Below, in pieces: positions 7,956 through 14,601 of a stretch of 21,804 nucleotides of DNA (positions are counted from its first letter, which is position 1; each line of letters opens with the position of its first letter). The position numbers and the translations under genes were made by a program. The DNA is from Taibaiella sp047605615 (GTDB lineage Bacteria > Bacteroidota > Bacteroidia > Chitinophagales > Chitinophagaceae): contig JASGFI010000037.1 of assembly GCA_047605615.1 (NCBI GenBank), forward strand, positions 1 through 21,804, given 5' to 3'. The notes below the pieces were generated by a model, which worked only from the letters and a program-made list of their open reading frames with translations, was not told where the DNA came from and did no database searches.

Positions 7956-7982
7956 GGAGTGCCGTGCGCGCTCCTAATTTTT
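7956..7982 (+). terminator. Rho-independent terminator after fadE
   Basis: Stem GGAGTGC (7956-7962) / GCGCTCC (7968-7974), 7 pairs including one G-U, with a 5-nt loop, followed by TAATTTTT. It begins 17 bp after the fadE stop and separates the fadNAE unit from the FadL-SGNH unit. Confidence 0.7.
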
Positions 7983-7990
7983 GGCCTTTT

Positions 7991-8026
7991 TTTGTCGAAT
8001 TGACAAACGTCAACATTTAATTTTTG
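7991..8026 (+). promoter_or_regulatory. FadL promoter candidate with a palindrome in the spacer
   Basis: TTTG at 7991-7994 and a near-consensus -7 TAATTTTTG at 8018-8026 are separated by 23 nt. The palindrome TTGAC-AAAC-GTCAA (8000-8013) lies inside this spacer, where a bound regulator would block RNA polymerase. The -7 has one extra base compared with TAnnTTTG, so the promoter call is tentative. Confidence 0.35.
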
Positions 8027-8052
8027 TACAATTTTCCTAAAACAAATAGTAT

Positions 8053-9282
8053 ATGAAAAAAGCAACATTGCTGATGGTGGGTACAAGTTTGGTGGCCTCT
8101 TCCGTATGGGCCGGCAGCTTTCAGCTAAACCTTCAGGGCATAAGGCAGACCGCCATGGGTGGCAGTGGCGTGGCCTATCCTTGGGATGCCTCCACCATAT
8201 TTTTTAACCCCGGCGGCCTTTCCCGGTTGGGCGGCATGCAGGCTTACGCCAGCGTACATTTTTTGACACCCCACGTCAGGTACGTACAAACGCCCACCGG
8301 CGACTATACCGCCGATACCAAAACACATTTGTCCACTCCCTTTGCCGTGTATGTGGGCGGCCCCGTCAAGAAGGGCAGCAGGCTGGGCGTTGGCGTGGCG
8401 GCCTATACGCCCTTTGGCAGCAGCATCAACTGGGGCGATGATTGGACGGGTCGCTATATCATACAATCCATTTCGTTACAAAGCATTTTCATACAACCAA
8501 CCGTAAGCTATGCCGTCAACGACAATATTTCGGTGGGTGCGGGTTTTGTATATGGTTTTGGCAGCGTAGATATTACCAAAGCCATTCCGGTGCAAGATGC
8601 CACCGGTGCCGATGGCCAAGCCAAGCTCAAAGGTAACGCCCATGGCATGGGCTTCAATGTGGGCATACAGGTAAAGGCCACGGACGATTTGCGGTTTGGT
8701 GTTTCTTACCGTTCGGGCGTAACCATGAAAGTAAATAATGGCGATGCTGCCTTTACGGTACCCGCTTCTGTATCTGCCCAATTCCCCGCTACTACCTTTA
8801 AGACCGAACTTCCTTTGCCGGGAATATTGACGGTAGGTGCGGCTTACAAGGCCACGAAAGACTTGACCTTGCAGGCAGACCTGGTTTATGCAGGTTGGAA
8901 GAAATACGATTCCCTAAGTTTTGACTTTGAAGAAAATTTGGCCGTATCCGATGTACACGATGCCCGTTCGTACAAGAATACTCTGGCATTGCGTTTGGGT
9001 GCCCATTACCAGTTGTGCGAAGGCTTATCGGTAATGGCCGGTGGCGCATACGACCCAACACCCACGCGCAGCAATTTGGTGTCGCCCGATGCCGTAGATG
9101 CCAACCGCATTACCCTGGCTTGTGGGCTTACCTACAACCCGCTACCCAAGCTTACGCTGATGGGCGTGTTGAACTATACTACCACTTCCAAGCGCACGGT
9201 ATCTTACGACCCCGATAATTTTTCGGGGGCTTACCAAATCAAAAGCCTTGCACCGGCAATAGGTGTGGCCTATTCATTCTAA
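8053..9282 (+). CDS. OmpP1/FadL-family outer membrane transporter
   Basis: An outer membrane beta-barrel of the FadL/TodX family, which carries long-chain fatty acids or other hydrophobic molecules across the outer membrane. A signal peptide is clear (MKKATLLMVGTSLVASSVWA, cut before GSFQLN). The mature N-terminus has the family hatch region: GIRQTAMGGSGVA, then STIFFNPGGLSRLGG, matching the FadL NPAGLA motif. The rest is alternating beta strands, and the chain ends in IGVAYSF with the terminal Phe expected for BAM insertion. The 409 residues are typical. It lies behind the fadNAE terminator and 25 bp before the SGNH hydrolase, so those two are probably one transcript. Fatty acid as cargo is inferred from neighbours; hydrocarbons are possible. 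Confidence 0.93.
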   Translation: MKKATLLMVGTSLVASSVWAGSFQLNLQGIRQTAMGGSGVAYPWDASTIFFNPGGLSRLGGMQAYASVHFLTPHVRYVQTPTGDYTADTKTHLSTPFAVYVGGPVKKGSRLGVGVAAYTPFGSSINWGDDWTGRYIIQSISLQSIFIQPTVSYAVNDNISVGAGFVYGFGSVDITKAIPVQDATGADGQAKLKGNAHGMGFNVGIQVKATDDLRFGVSYRSGVTMKVNNGDAAFTVPASVSAQFPATTFKTELPLPGILTVGAAYKATKDLTLQADLVYAGWKKYDSLSFDFEENLAVSDVHDARSYKNTLALRLGAHYQLCEGLSVMAGGAYDPTPTRSNLVSPDAVDANRITLACGLTYNPLPKLTLMGVLNYTTTSKRTVSYDPDNFSGAYQIKSLAPAIGVAYSF

Positions 9283-9307
9283 AAAATAATTTTATCAAAG
9301 ATATTTT

Positions 9308-10624
9308 ATGAAACAGTACATTCCATTGCTCTCGATAATTGCCACAATGGCCATTGGTTCTTGCAAGCCCGGCATAGAACCGGTAAAGCCAAGTGCCGGA
9401 CAGGCAGACTTTTCTACTTATGTGTCCATTGGCAATTCGCTTACTGCCGGTTATGCCGATGGCAGCTTGTACCGCAGCGGCCAGGAAAACTCTTATCCCT
9501 CCATGCTGGCCGCACAATTCAAATTGGCCGGCGGCGGCGATTTCAAACAGCCATTGTTGCCCGGTAACGCAGGTTGGCCCGGCTTGAAACGGGTATTGGG
9601 TTACAGCACAGATTGTGCGGGCACTACCGCCCTTGGCCCGATTTATTATACCGGCAGTTCGGACACGGCGGGCAGTGCCACCAACATAGCCTCGGCCGGG
9701 CCGTATAACAATGTGGGCATCCCGGGTATTCGGTGTATAGACTATACCCTTACCGGGTATGGAATGCTCAACCCCTATGCCACACGTTTTTTTAGCAATC
9801 CTGCCACGCAGCGTGCCATAGATGTGGCATTGCAACCCATACCTACTTTCTTTACCCTGTGGCTGGGGGCCAACGACGTGCTGGGTTATGCTACCAGCGG
9901 TGGTTCGGGTGTGGTAGGCGGCGTTACTACTATCGATATTTCGCCGCAGGCAGCCTTTAAGGCAAGCTATGATGCCGTGGTGAAAGCCTTGGTGGACATA
10001 GGCGCCAAAGGTGTGTTGATAAATATTCCCGATGTAACGTCCGTGCCATTTTTTACTACCGTGCCCGCCAAAGGTTTGGCACTTACCAGCGAAGCCCAAG
10101 TAACCGCGCTTAATACGGCCTATGCGGCCTTAGGTATCAGTTTTTCATTGGGAGCCAATTATTTTATCATAGCCGATGCCAGTGCCACCGGCGGCCTCAG
10201 GCAGATAAAAGATGGCGAATACATATTGCTGTCCGTGCCCCAAGACAGTATAAAATGCGCCGGCTGGGGTAGCGCGAAGCCCATACCCGCCCAATACGTG
10301 CTGGATGCCACGGAAGTGGCAAACGTGCAGGAAGCCACTACCTATTTCAACCAAGTAATAGCCGACAACGCCAGCCAGTACAACTTAGCGTTGATGGATG
10401 CCGACAGCTATTTGGGTACACTCAAATCCGGCATAACCTGGAATGGTGTAACCTTTAGCCCAACATACGTTACCGGCGGTGCTTTTTCGTTGGACGGCGT
10501 ACACCTTACGCCACGTGGCTATGCCTTGGTGGCCAACCAAATTATCAAGGTTGTCAACGCACAATACGGGGCCACGCTTTCAGAGGTGGACGTAAACAAA
10601 TACAACGGCATATTGTATCCGTAG
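9308..10624 (+). CDS. SGNH/GDSL hydrolase lipoprotein (probable lipase or esterase)
   Basis: A 438-residue exported serine hydrolase. The N-terminus is a lipoprotein signal with lipobox IGSC and lipidated Cys19. SGNH blocks are in order: block I SIGNSLTAGY with nucleophile Ser44 (GNSL instead of GDSL), block III LWLGANDVLGY with Asn189, and block V FSLDGVHLTPRGY with Asp396 and His399. All catalytic elements are therefore present. Four Cys in the middle (DCAGT, IRCID, KCAG and neighbours) could form disulfides, as expected outside the cytoplasm. It is coupled at 25 bp to the FadL-like porin, suggesting that it frees acyl chains that the porin then takes up. The actual ester substrate is not readable from sequence. 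Confidence 0.9.
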   Translation: MKQYIPLLSIIATMAIGSCKPGIEPVKPSAGQADFSTYVSIGNSLTAGYADGSLYRSGQENSYPSMLAAQFKLAGGGDFKQPLLPGNAGWPGLKRVLGYSTDCAGTTALGPIYYTGSSDTAGSATNIASAGPYNNVGIPGIRCIDYTLTGYGMLNPYATRFFSNPATQRAIDVALQPIPTFFTLWLGANDVLGYATSGGSGVVGGVTTIDISPQAAFKASYDAVVKALVDIGAKGVLINIPDVTSVPFFTTVPAKGLALTSEAQVTALNTAYAALGISFSLGANYFIIADASATGGLRQIKDGEYILLSVPQDSIKCAGWGSAKPIPAQYVLDATEVANVQEATTYFNQVIADNASQYNLALMDADSYLGTLKSGITWNGVTFSPTYVTGGAFSLDGVHLTPRGYALVANQIIKVVNAQYGATLSEVDVNKYNGILYP

Positions 10625-10630
10625 CCTTTG

Positions 10631-10648
10631 CGGGAAAGACGCTTCCCG
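10631..10648 (+). other. Stem-loop after the SGNH hydrolase gene
   Basis: CGGGAA (10631-10636) and TTCCCG (10643-10648) form a perfect 6-bp stem with a 6-nt loop, 7 bp after the stop codon. No T-run follows, so it is a possible mRNA 3' end or pause site rather than a convincing intrinsic terminator. Confidence 0.35.
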
Positions 10649-10726
10649 GTATATGAAGATGGCGGTAGTGCTGCGGTGCGTATTGCTCATAAATACGGAA
10701 TAGGCAATTTTTGAAAAACTGAATTC

Positions 10727-11188
10727 ATGATGGATAAAATTGTTTTCAGGACCAAAATAATGTGGTCGCAGATAGATGCCAATATGCACTTGCGCCACAG
10801 TGCTTATGCCGATTTTGCCGCATAGGCACGTATGGAAATGCTGATTGCGCTGGGCTTGTCGCCCGAAGTATTGGTTCAATTGAAAATAGGCCCCATATTG
10901 TTTAGGGAAGAGGCCGTTTACCTTAGGGAAATACATGCGGGCGATACCGTGAGCCTCACTTGCATATTGAAGAAATGCAGGGAAGACGGTGCGCGCTGGT
11001 CGTTCGTGCAGGAAGTGTACAGGGGCGATGGCGTAAAGGCCGCTACCGTCAATGTGGACGGCGCGTGGATAGATATGCAGCGACGCAAGCTCGCCGTTCC
11101 TCCGGCTGATTTCGTGCGGAAATTTTTGCAGGAACTGCCCCGTACCGACGATTTTTTATTGGAACCCGTACCGCCACCCAAAAACTAA
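10727..11188 (+). pseudogene. 4HBT hotdog acyl-CoA thioesterase interrupted by an in-frame TAG
   Basis: A 4-hydroxybenzoyl-CoA-thioesterase-like protein reads in one frame from ATG 10727 to the stop at 11188 (153 codon positions), broken only by TAG at 10823-10825 (codon 33). Before the stop: KIMWSQIDANMHLRHSAYAD, the hotdog N-terminus with the catalytic-type Asp17. After it: ARMEMLIALGL, KIGPILFREE, WSFVQEVYRGDGVKAATVNV, the normal rest of the fold. A restart at ATG 10832 would give 118 residues without Asp17, so it should be inactive. One base change (for example CAG to TAG) explains it. Alternatives are a sequencing error or readthrough; TAG is an ordinary stop elsewhere here (fadA, SGNH). 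Its location between lipid genes suggests a role in acyl-CoA hydrolysis when intact. Confidence 0.85.
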
Positions 11189-11210
11189 GCATGGACAATA
11201 AATAGCAAGC

Positions 11211-11236
11211 AGGCCCGCGGCCTTAGTTCTTTTTTC
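11211..11236 (+). terminator. Terminator after the thioesterase gene
   Basis: AGGCC (11211-11215), loop CGC, GGCCT (11219-11223), then TAGTTCTTTTTT. A short but GC-rich hairpin with a T-rich tail, 23 bp after the stop codon. Confidence 0.55.
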
Positions 11237-11258
11237 CTGACAAAAAAATCAAAAAAAC

Positions 11259-11711
11259 ATGAAACGTACAGCATTGATGAGAGTACTGTTGCCGGTGGCC
11301 ATTGGGCTGTTGGCAACATGCACCGCTTTCGCGCAGAGCGCAAGAATATTGGGTTATTGGTTCAACGAAGAGAAAGATGCCAAGGTGCAGATTTTCAAGG
11401 CTACCAATGGTAAATATTACGGCAAAATAGTGTGGCTCCAAGAGCCTGACAGGGACGGGAAACCTAAAACAGACATCAACAACCCGAAAGAAACCGAAAG
11501 GAACAGTCCATTATTGGGCTTGTTGATACTGAAAGGCTTCAACAAGGACAGCGACAAGCTATATGAAGACGGCACTATCTACGACCCCAAAAACGGCAAG
11601 ACTTATAGCTGCAAGATAACCCAAGAAAGCGACAACCAGCTATCTATCAGGGGCTTCATAGGCATATCCTTGATTGGCAGAACCACCACATGGACCAGAA
11701 CCACCAACTAA
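11259..11711 (+). CDS. DUF2147-family secreted protein
   Basis: A 150-residue exported protein of the DUF2147 family, whose function is unknown. A signal peptide is visible (hydrophobic MRVLLPVAIGLLATCTAFA, cut near FAQ-SARIL). The mature part begins ILGYWFNEEKDAKVQIFK and continues with GKYYGKIVWL, then GLLILKGF, YEDGTIYDPKNGKTYSCKI and LSIRGFIGISLIGRTTTWTR. These are the usual family landmarks: ...GxW...K..I.F, G.I.DP..GK.Y and LxvrGyiGisliGrs..w.R. A lipocalin-like beta barrel is expected. It precedes the acyl-CoA-binding protein gene by only 8 bp, so the pair is an operon. Whether DUF2147 binds a lipid is not known; the pairing makes it a fair guess only. Confidence 0.88.
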   Translation: MKRTALMRVLLPVAIGLLATCTAFAQSARILGYWFNEEKDAKVQIFKATNGKYYGKIVWLQEPDRDGKPKTDINNPKETERNSPLLGLLILKGFNKDSDKLYEDGTIYDPKNGKTYSCKITQESDNQLSIRGFIGISLIGRTTTWTRTTN

Positions 11712-11719
11712 TTTGAACA

Positions 11720-11983
11720 ATGGAAAACATAGCTGCGCAATTTGAACATGCCGCAACCGACAGCAAGGCATTGGCCTCAAAGCCCGACAACGATACCTTG
11801 TTGCAGCTGTACAGCCTCTATAAACAAGCCACCCTGGGCGATGCCCCTGCCGATGGCGGCTATGGCATGTTCGACTTTGTGGCAAAGGCCAAACATGAGG
11901 CTTGGAAGGCATTGCAGGGCCTGGGCAAAGACGAAGCCATGCAGCAGTATGTTGAACTGGTAAACAAGCTGAAACAAAGCTAA
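11720..11983 (+). CDS. Acyl-CoA-binding protein (ACBP)
   Basis: A small soluble four-helix protein that binds medium- to long-chain acyl-CoA esters, protecting and delivering them. The 87 residues are exactly the family length. The family signatures are present: LLQLYSLYKQATLGDAP (about 28-44), with the conserved YKQAT.GD motif, and FDFVAKAKHEAWKAL.GLGKDEAM, with the conserved K.K..AW. ACBP is universal in eukaryotes but found in only some bacteria, so its place here supports a lipid role for the neighbourhood. The ATG at 11720 lies 8 bp after the DUF2147 stop. A promoter-like TATCTTTG for the next gene starts right after its stop. Confidence 0.95.
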   Translation: MENIAAQFEHAATDSKALASKPDNDTLLQLYSLYKQATLGDAPADGGYGMFDFVAKAKHEAWKALQGLGKDEAMQQYVELVNKLKQS

Positions 11984-11991
11984 ATATGACC

Positions 11992-11999
11992 TATCTTTG
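11992..11999 (+). promoter_or_regulatory. Bacteroidota -7 element for the KAS III gene
   Basis: TATCTTTG fits TAnnTTTG perfectly, 8 bp after the ACBP stop and 40 bp before the KAS III ATG. No good -33 is seen at the expected distance. It implies that the KAS III gene can be transcribed separately from ACBP. Confidence 0.55.
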
Positions 12000-12039
12000 G
12001 CAAATATTTAGTACTGAAATTTTAGAATTGGCATAACCA

Positions 12040-13107
12040 ATGTCTGTAGTAATCATAGGTACCGGCAGCTATATACCGGAGCAGTGCATAGACGAAAAGG
12101 AGTTTTTGCAGCACGAGTTTTACAACCCCGATGGGTCGATCATTAAAGAAGACAACGCCCGCATCATACAGAAGTTCAAGTCCATTACCGGAATAGAGCA
12201 ACGCCGGTACGCATTGGGCGACCAATCATCGTCCGACTTGGGTACCATAGCGGCGCAAAGGGCCATAACGGATGCAGGCATAGACCCCGAAACGCTCGGG
12301 GGTATCATAGTGGCGCACAATTATGGCGATGTGCCGTTGGGTAGCGTGCAGTCCGACACGGTGCCTTCCATGGCCAGCCGCATCAAGCACAACCTGCGCA
12401 TAAAGAATGCCGATTGCATGGCGTTCGATGTATTGTATGGGTGTCCGGGTTGGATACAAGGCATGATAATAGCCGACCGATTTTTGAGGGGGGGCAACGG
12501 TGGGCGTTTCCTGGTAATCGGCACCGAAACTTTATCGCGCGTGAGCGACCCCCACGACCGCGACTCCATGATATATGCCGATGGCGCAGGTGCAGTGGTG
12601 GTAGAGCAACAACCAGAAAACCATCGGCAAGGAATCATAAGCTGGGCCAGCCGCTCCTATACTTACGAGGAAGCTCATTATCTGTTTTTTGGCGCATCGG
12701 ACAAGCCCGGAGCTTACGTGGGTACACGATTCATAAAAATGTATGGCCGTAAGATATACGAGTTTGCGTTGAATTACGTGCCCATGGCCATGAAAGACTG
12801 TCTGGACAAAGCCGGTTTGCAAATAGACGACGTTAAAAAAGTATTGATACACCAAGCCAACGAAAAAATGGACGAAGCCATTATTGGCCGCTTGTTCAAG
12901 CTATATGGCCGGGACGAAGTGCCGCAGCATTTCATGCCCATGAGCATCCATACCCTCGGCAATTCGTCCGTGGCCACGGTGCCCACCTTGCTCGATTTGG
13001 TATTGAAGGGCAAATTGGCCGACCAAAAATTGGAACATGGCGACATAATATTGATGGCATCGGTAGGTGCCGGCATGAACATCAATGCCATAGCTTACAG
13101 GTTGTAA
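12040..13107 (+). CDS. 3-oxoacyl-ACP synthase III family condensing enzyme (KAS III/FabH-like)
   Basis: A thiolase-fold enzyme that condenses an acyl-CoA with malonyl-ACP or another acyl thioester. The 355 residues are longer than FabH (about 320). The triad is complete: Cys135 in LYGCPGWIQG, His271 in VLIHQANEKMDE and Asn308 in LGNSSVATVPTLLD. The N-terminus VIIGTGSYIPE and the ITGIEQRRYA motif are typical. The extra length includes residues 25-45 (YNPDGSIIKEDNARIIQKF) and a longer His-Asn spacing than in E. coli FabH. This points to a KAS III side branch rather than the housekeeping FabH; priming from unusual acyl-CoA or a lipid-derived product is possible. It has its own -7 element upstream and is the last gene of the lipid block; the next gene is convergent. 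Confidence 0.9.
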   Translation: MSVVIIGTGSYIPEQCIDEKEFLQHEFYNPDGSIIKEDNARIIQKFKSITGIEQRRYALGDQSSSDLGTIAAQRAITDAGIDPETLGGIIVAHNYGDVPLGSVQSDTVPSMASRIKHNLRIKNADCMAFDVLYGCPGWIQGMIIADRFLRGGNGGRFLVIGTETLSRVSDPHDRDSMIYADGAGAVVVEQQPENHRQGIISWASRSYTYEEAHYLFFGASDKPGAYVGTRFIKMYGRKIYEFALNYVPMAMKDCLDKAGLQIDDVKKVLIHQANEKMDEAIIGRLFKLYGRDEVPQHFMPMSIHTLGNSSVATVPTLLDLVLKGKLADQKLEHGDIILMASVGAGMNINAIAYRL

Positions 13108-13247
13108 TTTTTCGCGGCAACAACCCCAATATATGCCCATTGTCGAGATGCGACTAAGCGTTGGCGAGCCGGTACATTTGCCTTGTTGCGGTGTTGTGAT
13201 GCTGGAAAGGGCTTGTTTCCTATACTTTTTCGGGGAGCTTTTGGGCA

Positions 13248-13679
13248 TCACATCTTCAAAAAAGTAAGCAATGCCATGTCGCCCTGTATCAACATCAGCG
13301 ATTTGCCATCGGGGGTGATGTTGAACTTGTAAACACGCTTTAGGAAATCCAAAAACTCCTTTTCCTTTTTATCGGGGCAGGCCATCAAGGTTATGGCCAT
13401 TTCGCCCTTGAAGCTGATGCTGTCTTTGGTGGCCGCCAAGGGGCCGCTTATTTTGTTGCAACCGGCATAGCCGCTGAACCTGCGGTTTTTCACGTCGAAA
13501 GTAAGCGTGGGAATATCTTTGCCAAACAATTGCCGTGGGCTGCCCCCGGGAATATGATCCAATTGCCAGGTACCCGCCAATTGCGGATTGGGCTTTGATT
13601 GGGCATGTTTTTTGGCGAGGCTACAAGCCGTGCCGAACAATGAGGCAATCAAAAGGGGTAGGGCTAAACACTTGCGCAT
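13248..13679 (-). CDS. META/HslJ-domain lipoprotein
   Basis: A 143-residue envelope lipoprotein. The signal peptide ends in lipobox GTAC with Cys19. The single domain is META (HslJ/DUF306): it begins LAGTWQLDHIPG, then PTLTFDVKNRRFSGYAGCNKISG, where the GxxGCN motif is the family hallmark. It continues with ISFKGEMAITLMACPD, where the conserved M.T.MAC segment appears as ITLMAC, and finishes with DGKSLMLIQGDMALLTFLK. The family is linked to heat-shock or novobiocin resistance in E. coli HslJ, but the molecular role is unclear. It is convergent with the KAS III gene and divergent from the deoxynucleoside kinase. A perfect TAnnTTTG lies upstream at 13708-13715. Confidence 0.9.
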   Translation of the reverse strand: MRKCLALPLLIASLFGTACSLAKKHAQSKPNPQLAGTWQLDHIPGGSPRQLFGKDIPTLTFDVKNRRFSGYAGCNKISGPLAATKDSISFKGEMAITLMACPDKKEKEFLDFLKRVYKFNITPDGKSLMLIQGDMALLTFLKM

Positions 13680-13707
13680 AACTTTGTTTTTTTACGGGTC
13701 TGCCGCA

Positions 13708-13715
13708 CAAACATA
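13708..13715 (-). promoter_or_regulatory. -7 element for the META lipoprotein gene
   Basis: On the minus strand this reads TATGTTTG, a perfect TAnnTTTG, 28 bp before the ATG at 13679. No clear -33. Confidence 0.5.
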
Positions 13716-13763
13716 CGCCTAAATTATTTTGGCAGCGATAAAAATGCGTGTTTTTGCGGGTTA

Positions 13764-13771
13764 TATTTTTG
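13764..13771 (+). promoter_or_regulatory. Possible -7 element for the deoxynucleoside kinase gene
   Basis: TATTTTTG matches TAnnTTTG but lies in AT-rich sequence, 86 bp before the start, and no -33 fits. A weaker TATCTTGC occurs at about 13796. One of these may serve the kinase gene. Confidence 0.25.
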
Positions 13772-13857
13772 GTGCGATGCTGGCGCAAAATTTTTATCTT
13801 GCGGCACAATTATTGCCCTCTGGTACACTACTTCTTTGGTAACGATAATAATAAAAA

Positions 13858-14490
13858 ATGTCCCAACATTCGCTCAAACATATAGCCATTGCAGGCAACA
13901 TAGGTGCCGGCAAAACCACCCTTACCGAAATGCTGGCAAAGCACTACAAATGGGCGCCCCAGTACGAAAGCACGGAACACAACCCCTACCTGAGCGATTT
14001 TTACAACGACATGCACCGCTGGAGCTTCAACCTGCAGGTTTACTTCCTGAACAGCAGGCTGAAGCAATTGCTCGACATCCAGAATGGAAACGAAACCGTG
14101 ATACAAGACCGCACCATTTATGAAGATGCCTACATTTTTGCCCCAAACCTGCACGAAATGGGGCTTATGTCGCGGCGCGACTTCGAGAACTACGCCCAGT
14201 TTTTCCAGACCTTGAAAAAAATGGTAAGCCCGCCCGACTTGATGATATACCTCAAAGCCTCCATCCCCACCTTGGTGGACCGCATACAAAAACGCGGCCG
14301 CGACTACGAAGAAAACATACGCCTCGACTACCTGAAACGCCTCAACGAACATTACAACAACTGGATAGGACGCTACAACGACGGCCCCTTGCTGGTTATA
14401 GATGCCGACAAAATACACTTCGACGGCAACGAAGACGGCCTTGGCCAAATAATAGGCCAGATAGACGCACGCCTCTACGGCCTGTTCTGA
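13858..14490 (+). CDS. Deoxynucleoside kinase
   Basis: Cytoplasmic salvage kinase that phosphorylates deoxynucleosides with ATP (dCK/dGK/dAK family). The 210 residues are normal. The P-loop is GNIGAGKTTL (13-22). The substrate Glu lies in YESTEHNPYL, and the DRTIYEDAYIF segment corresponds to the family's (E/D)RS-type motif. The lid RIQKRGRDYEENI has several Arg, and DYLKRLNEHYNNWI closes the core. Base specificity cannot be read safely. It fits functionally with the purine nucleoside phosphorylase in the window, but the two are 13 kb apart. It sits 111 bp before the response regulator, which has its own -7 element, so co-transcription is not required. Confidence 0.93.
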   Translation: MSQHSLKHIAIAGNIGAGKTTLTEMLAKHYKWAPQYESTEHNPYLSDFYNDMHRWSFNLQVYFLNSRLKQLLDIQNGNETVIQDRTIYEDAYIFAPNLHEMGLMSRRDFENYAQFFQTLKKMVSPPDLMIYLKASIPTLVDRIQKRGRDYEENIRLDYLKRLNEHYNNWIGRYNDGPLLVIDADKIHFDGNEDGLGQIIGQIDARLYGLF

Positions 14491-14552
14491 AAATTTGACA
14501 GTACTATTACAATACCCTTGCCCGTGGCCATCCGTGACGGCACTTACTTCGC

Positions 14553-14560
14553 TACCTTTG
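14553..14560 (+). promoter_or_regulatory. -7 element that decides the start of the response regulator
   Basis: TACCTTTG is a perfect TAnnTTTG. Transcription would start near 14566, downstream of the TTG at 14518 and upstream of ATG 14602, which supports the shorter protein. Confidence 0.55.
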
Positions 14561-14601
14561 CTTGCGCACAGGCTCCCGTGTGCGTGCAACAAAACAACGA
14601 A

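Noticed and set aside
10823..10825. Reassignment of TAG as a sense codon
   Set aside because: fadA (6012-6014) and the SGNH hydrolase gene (10622-10624) end in TAG at the expected protein lengths, so TAG is an ordinary stop.
13204..13220. GGAAA/TTTCC hairpin after the KAS III gene as a terminator
   Set aside because: A five-pair, A-rich stem with a 7-nt loop and only a short T-run after a gap; not convincing.
14518..14601. Extended start (TTG) of the response regulator
   Set aside because: The extra residues are unlike a receiver domain and contain a perfect -7 element; ATG 14602 fits the family.
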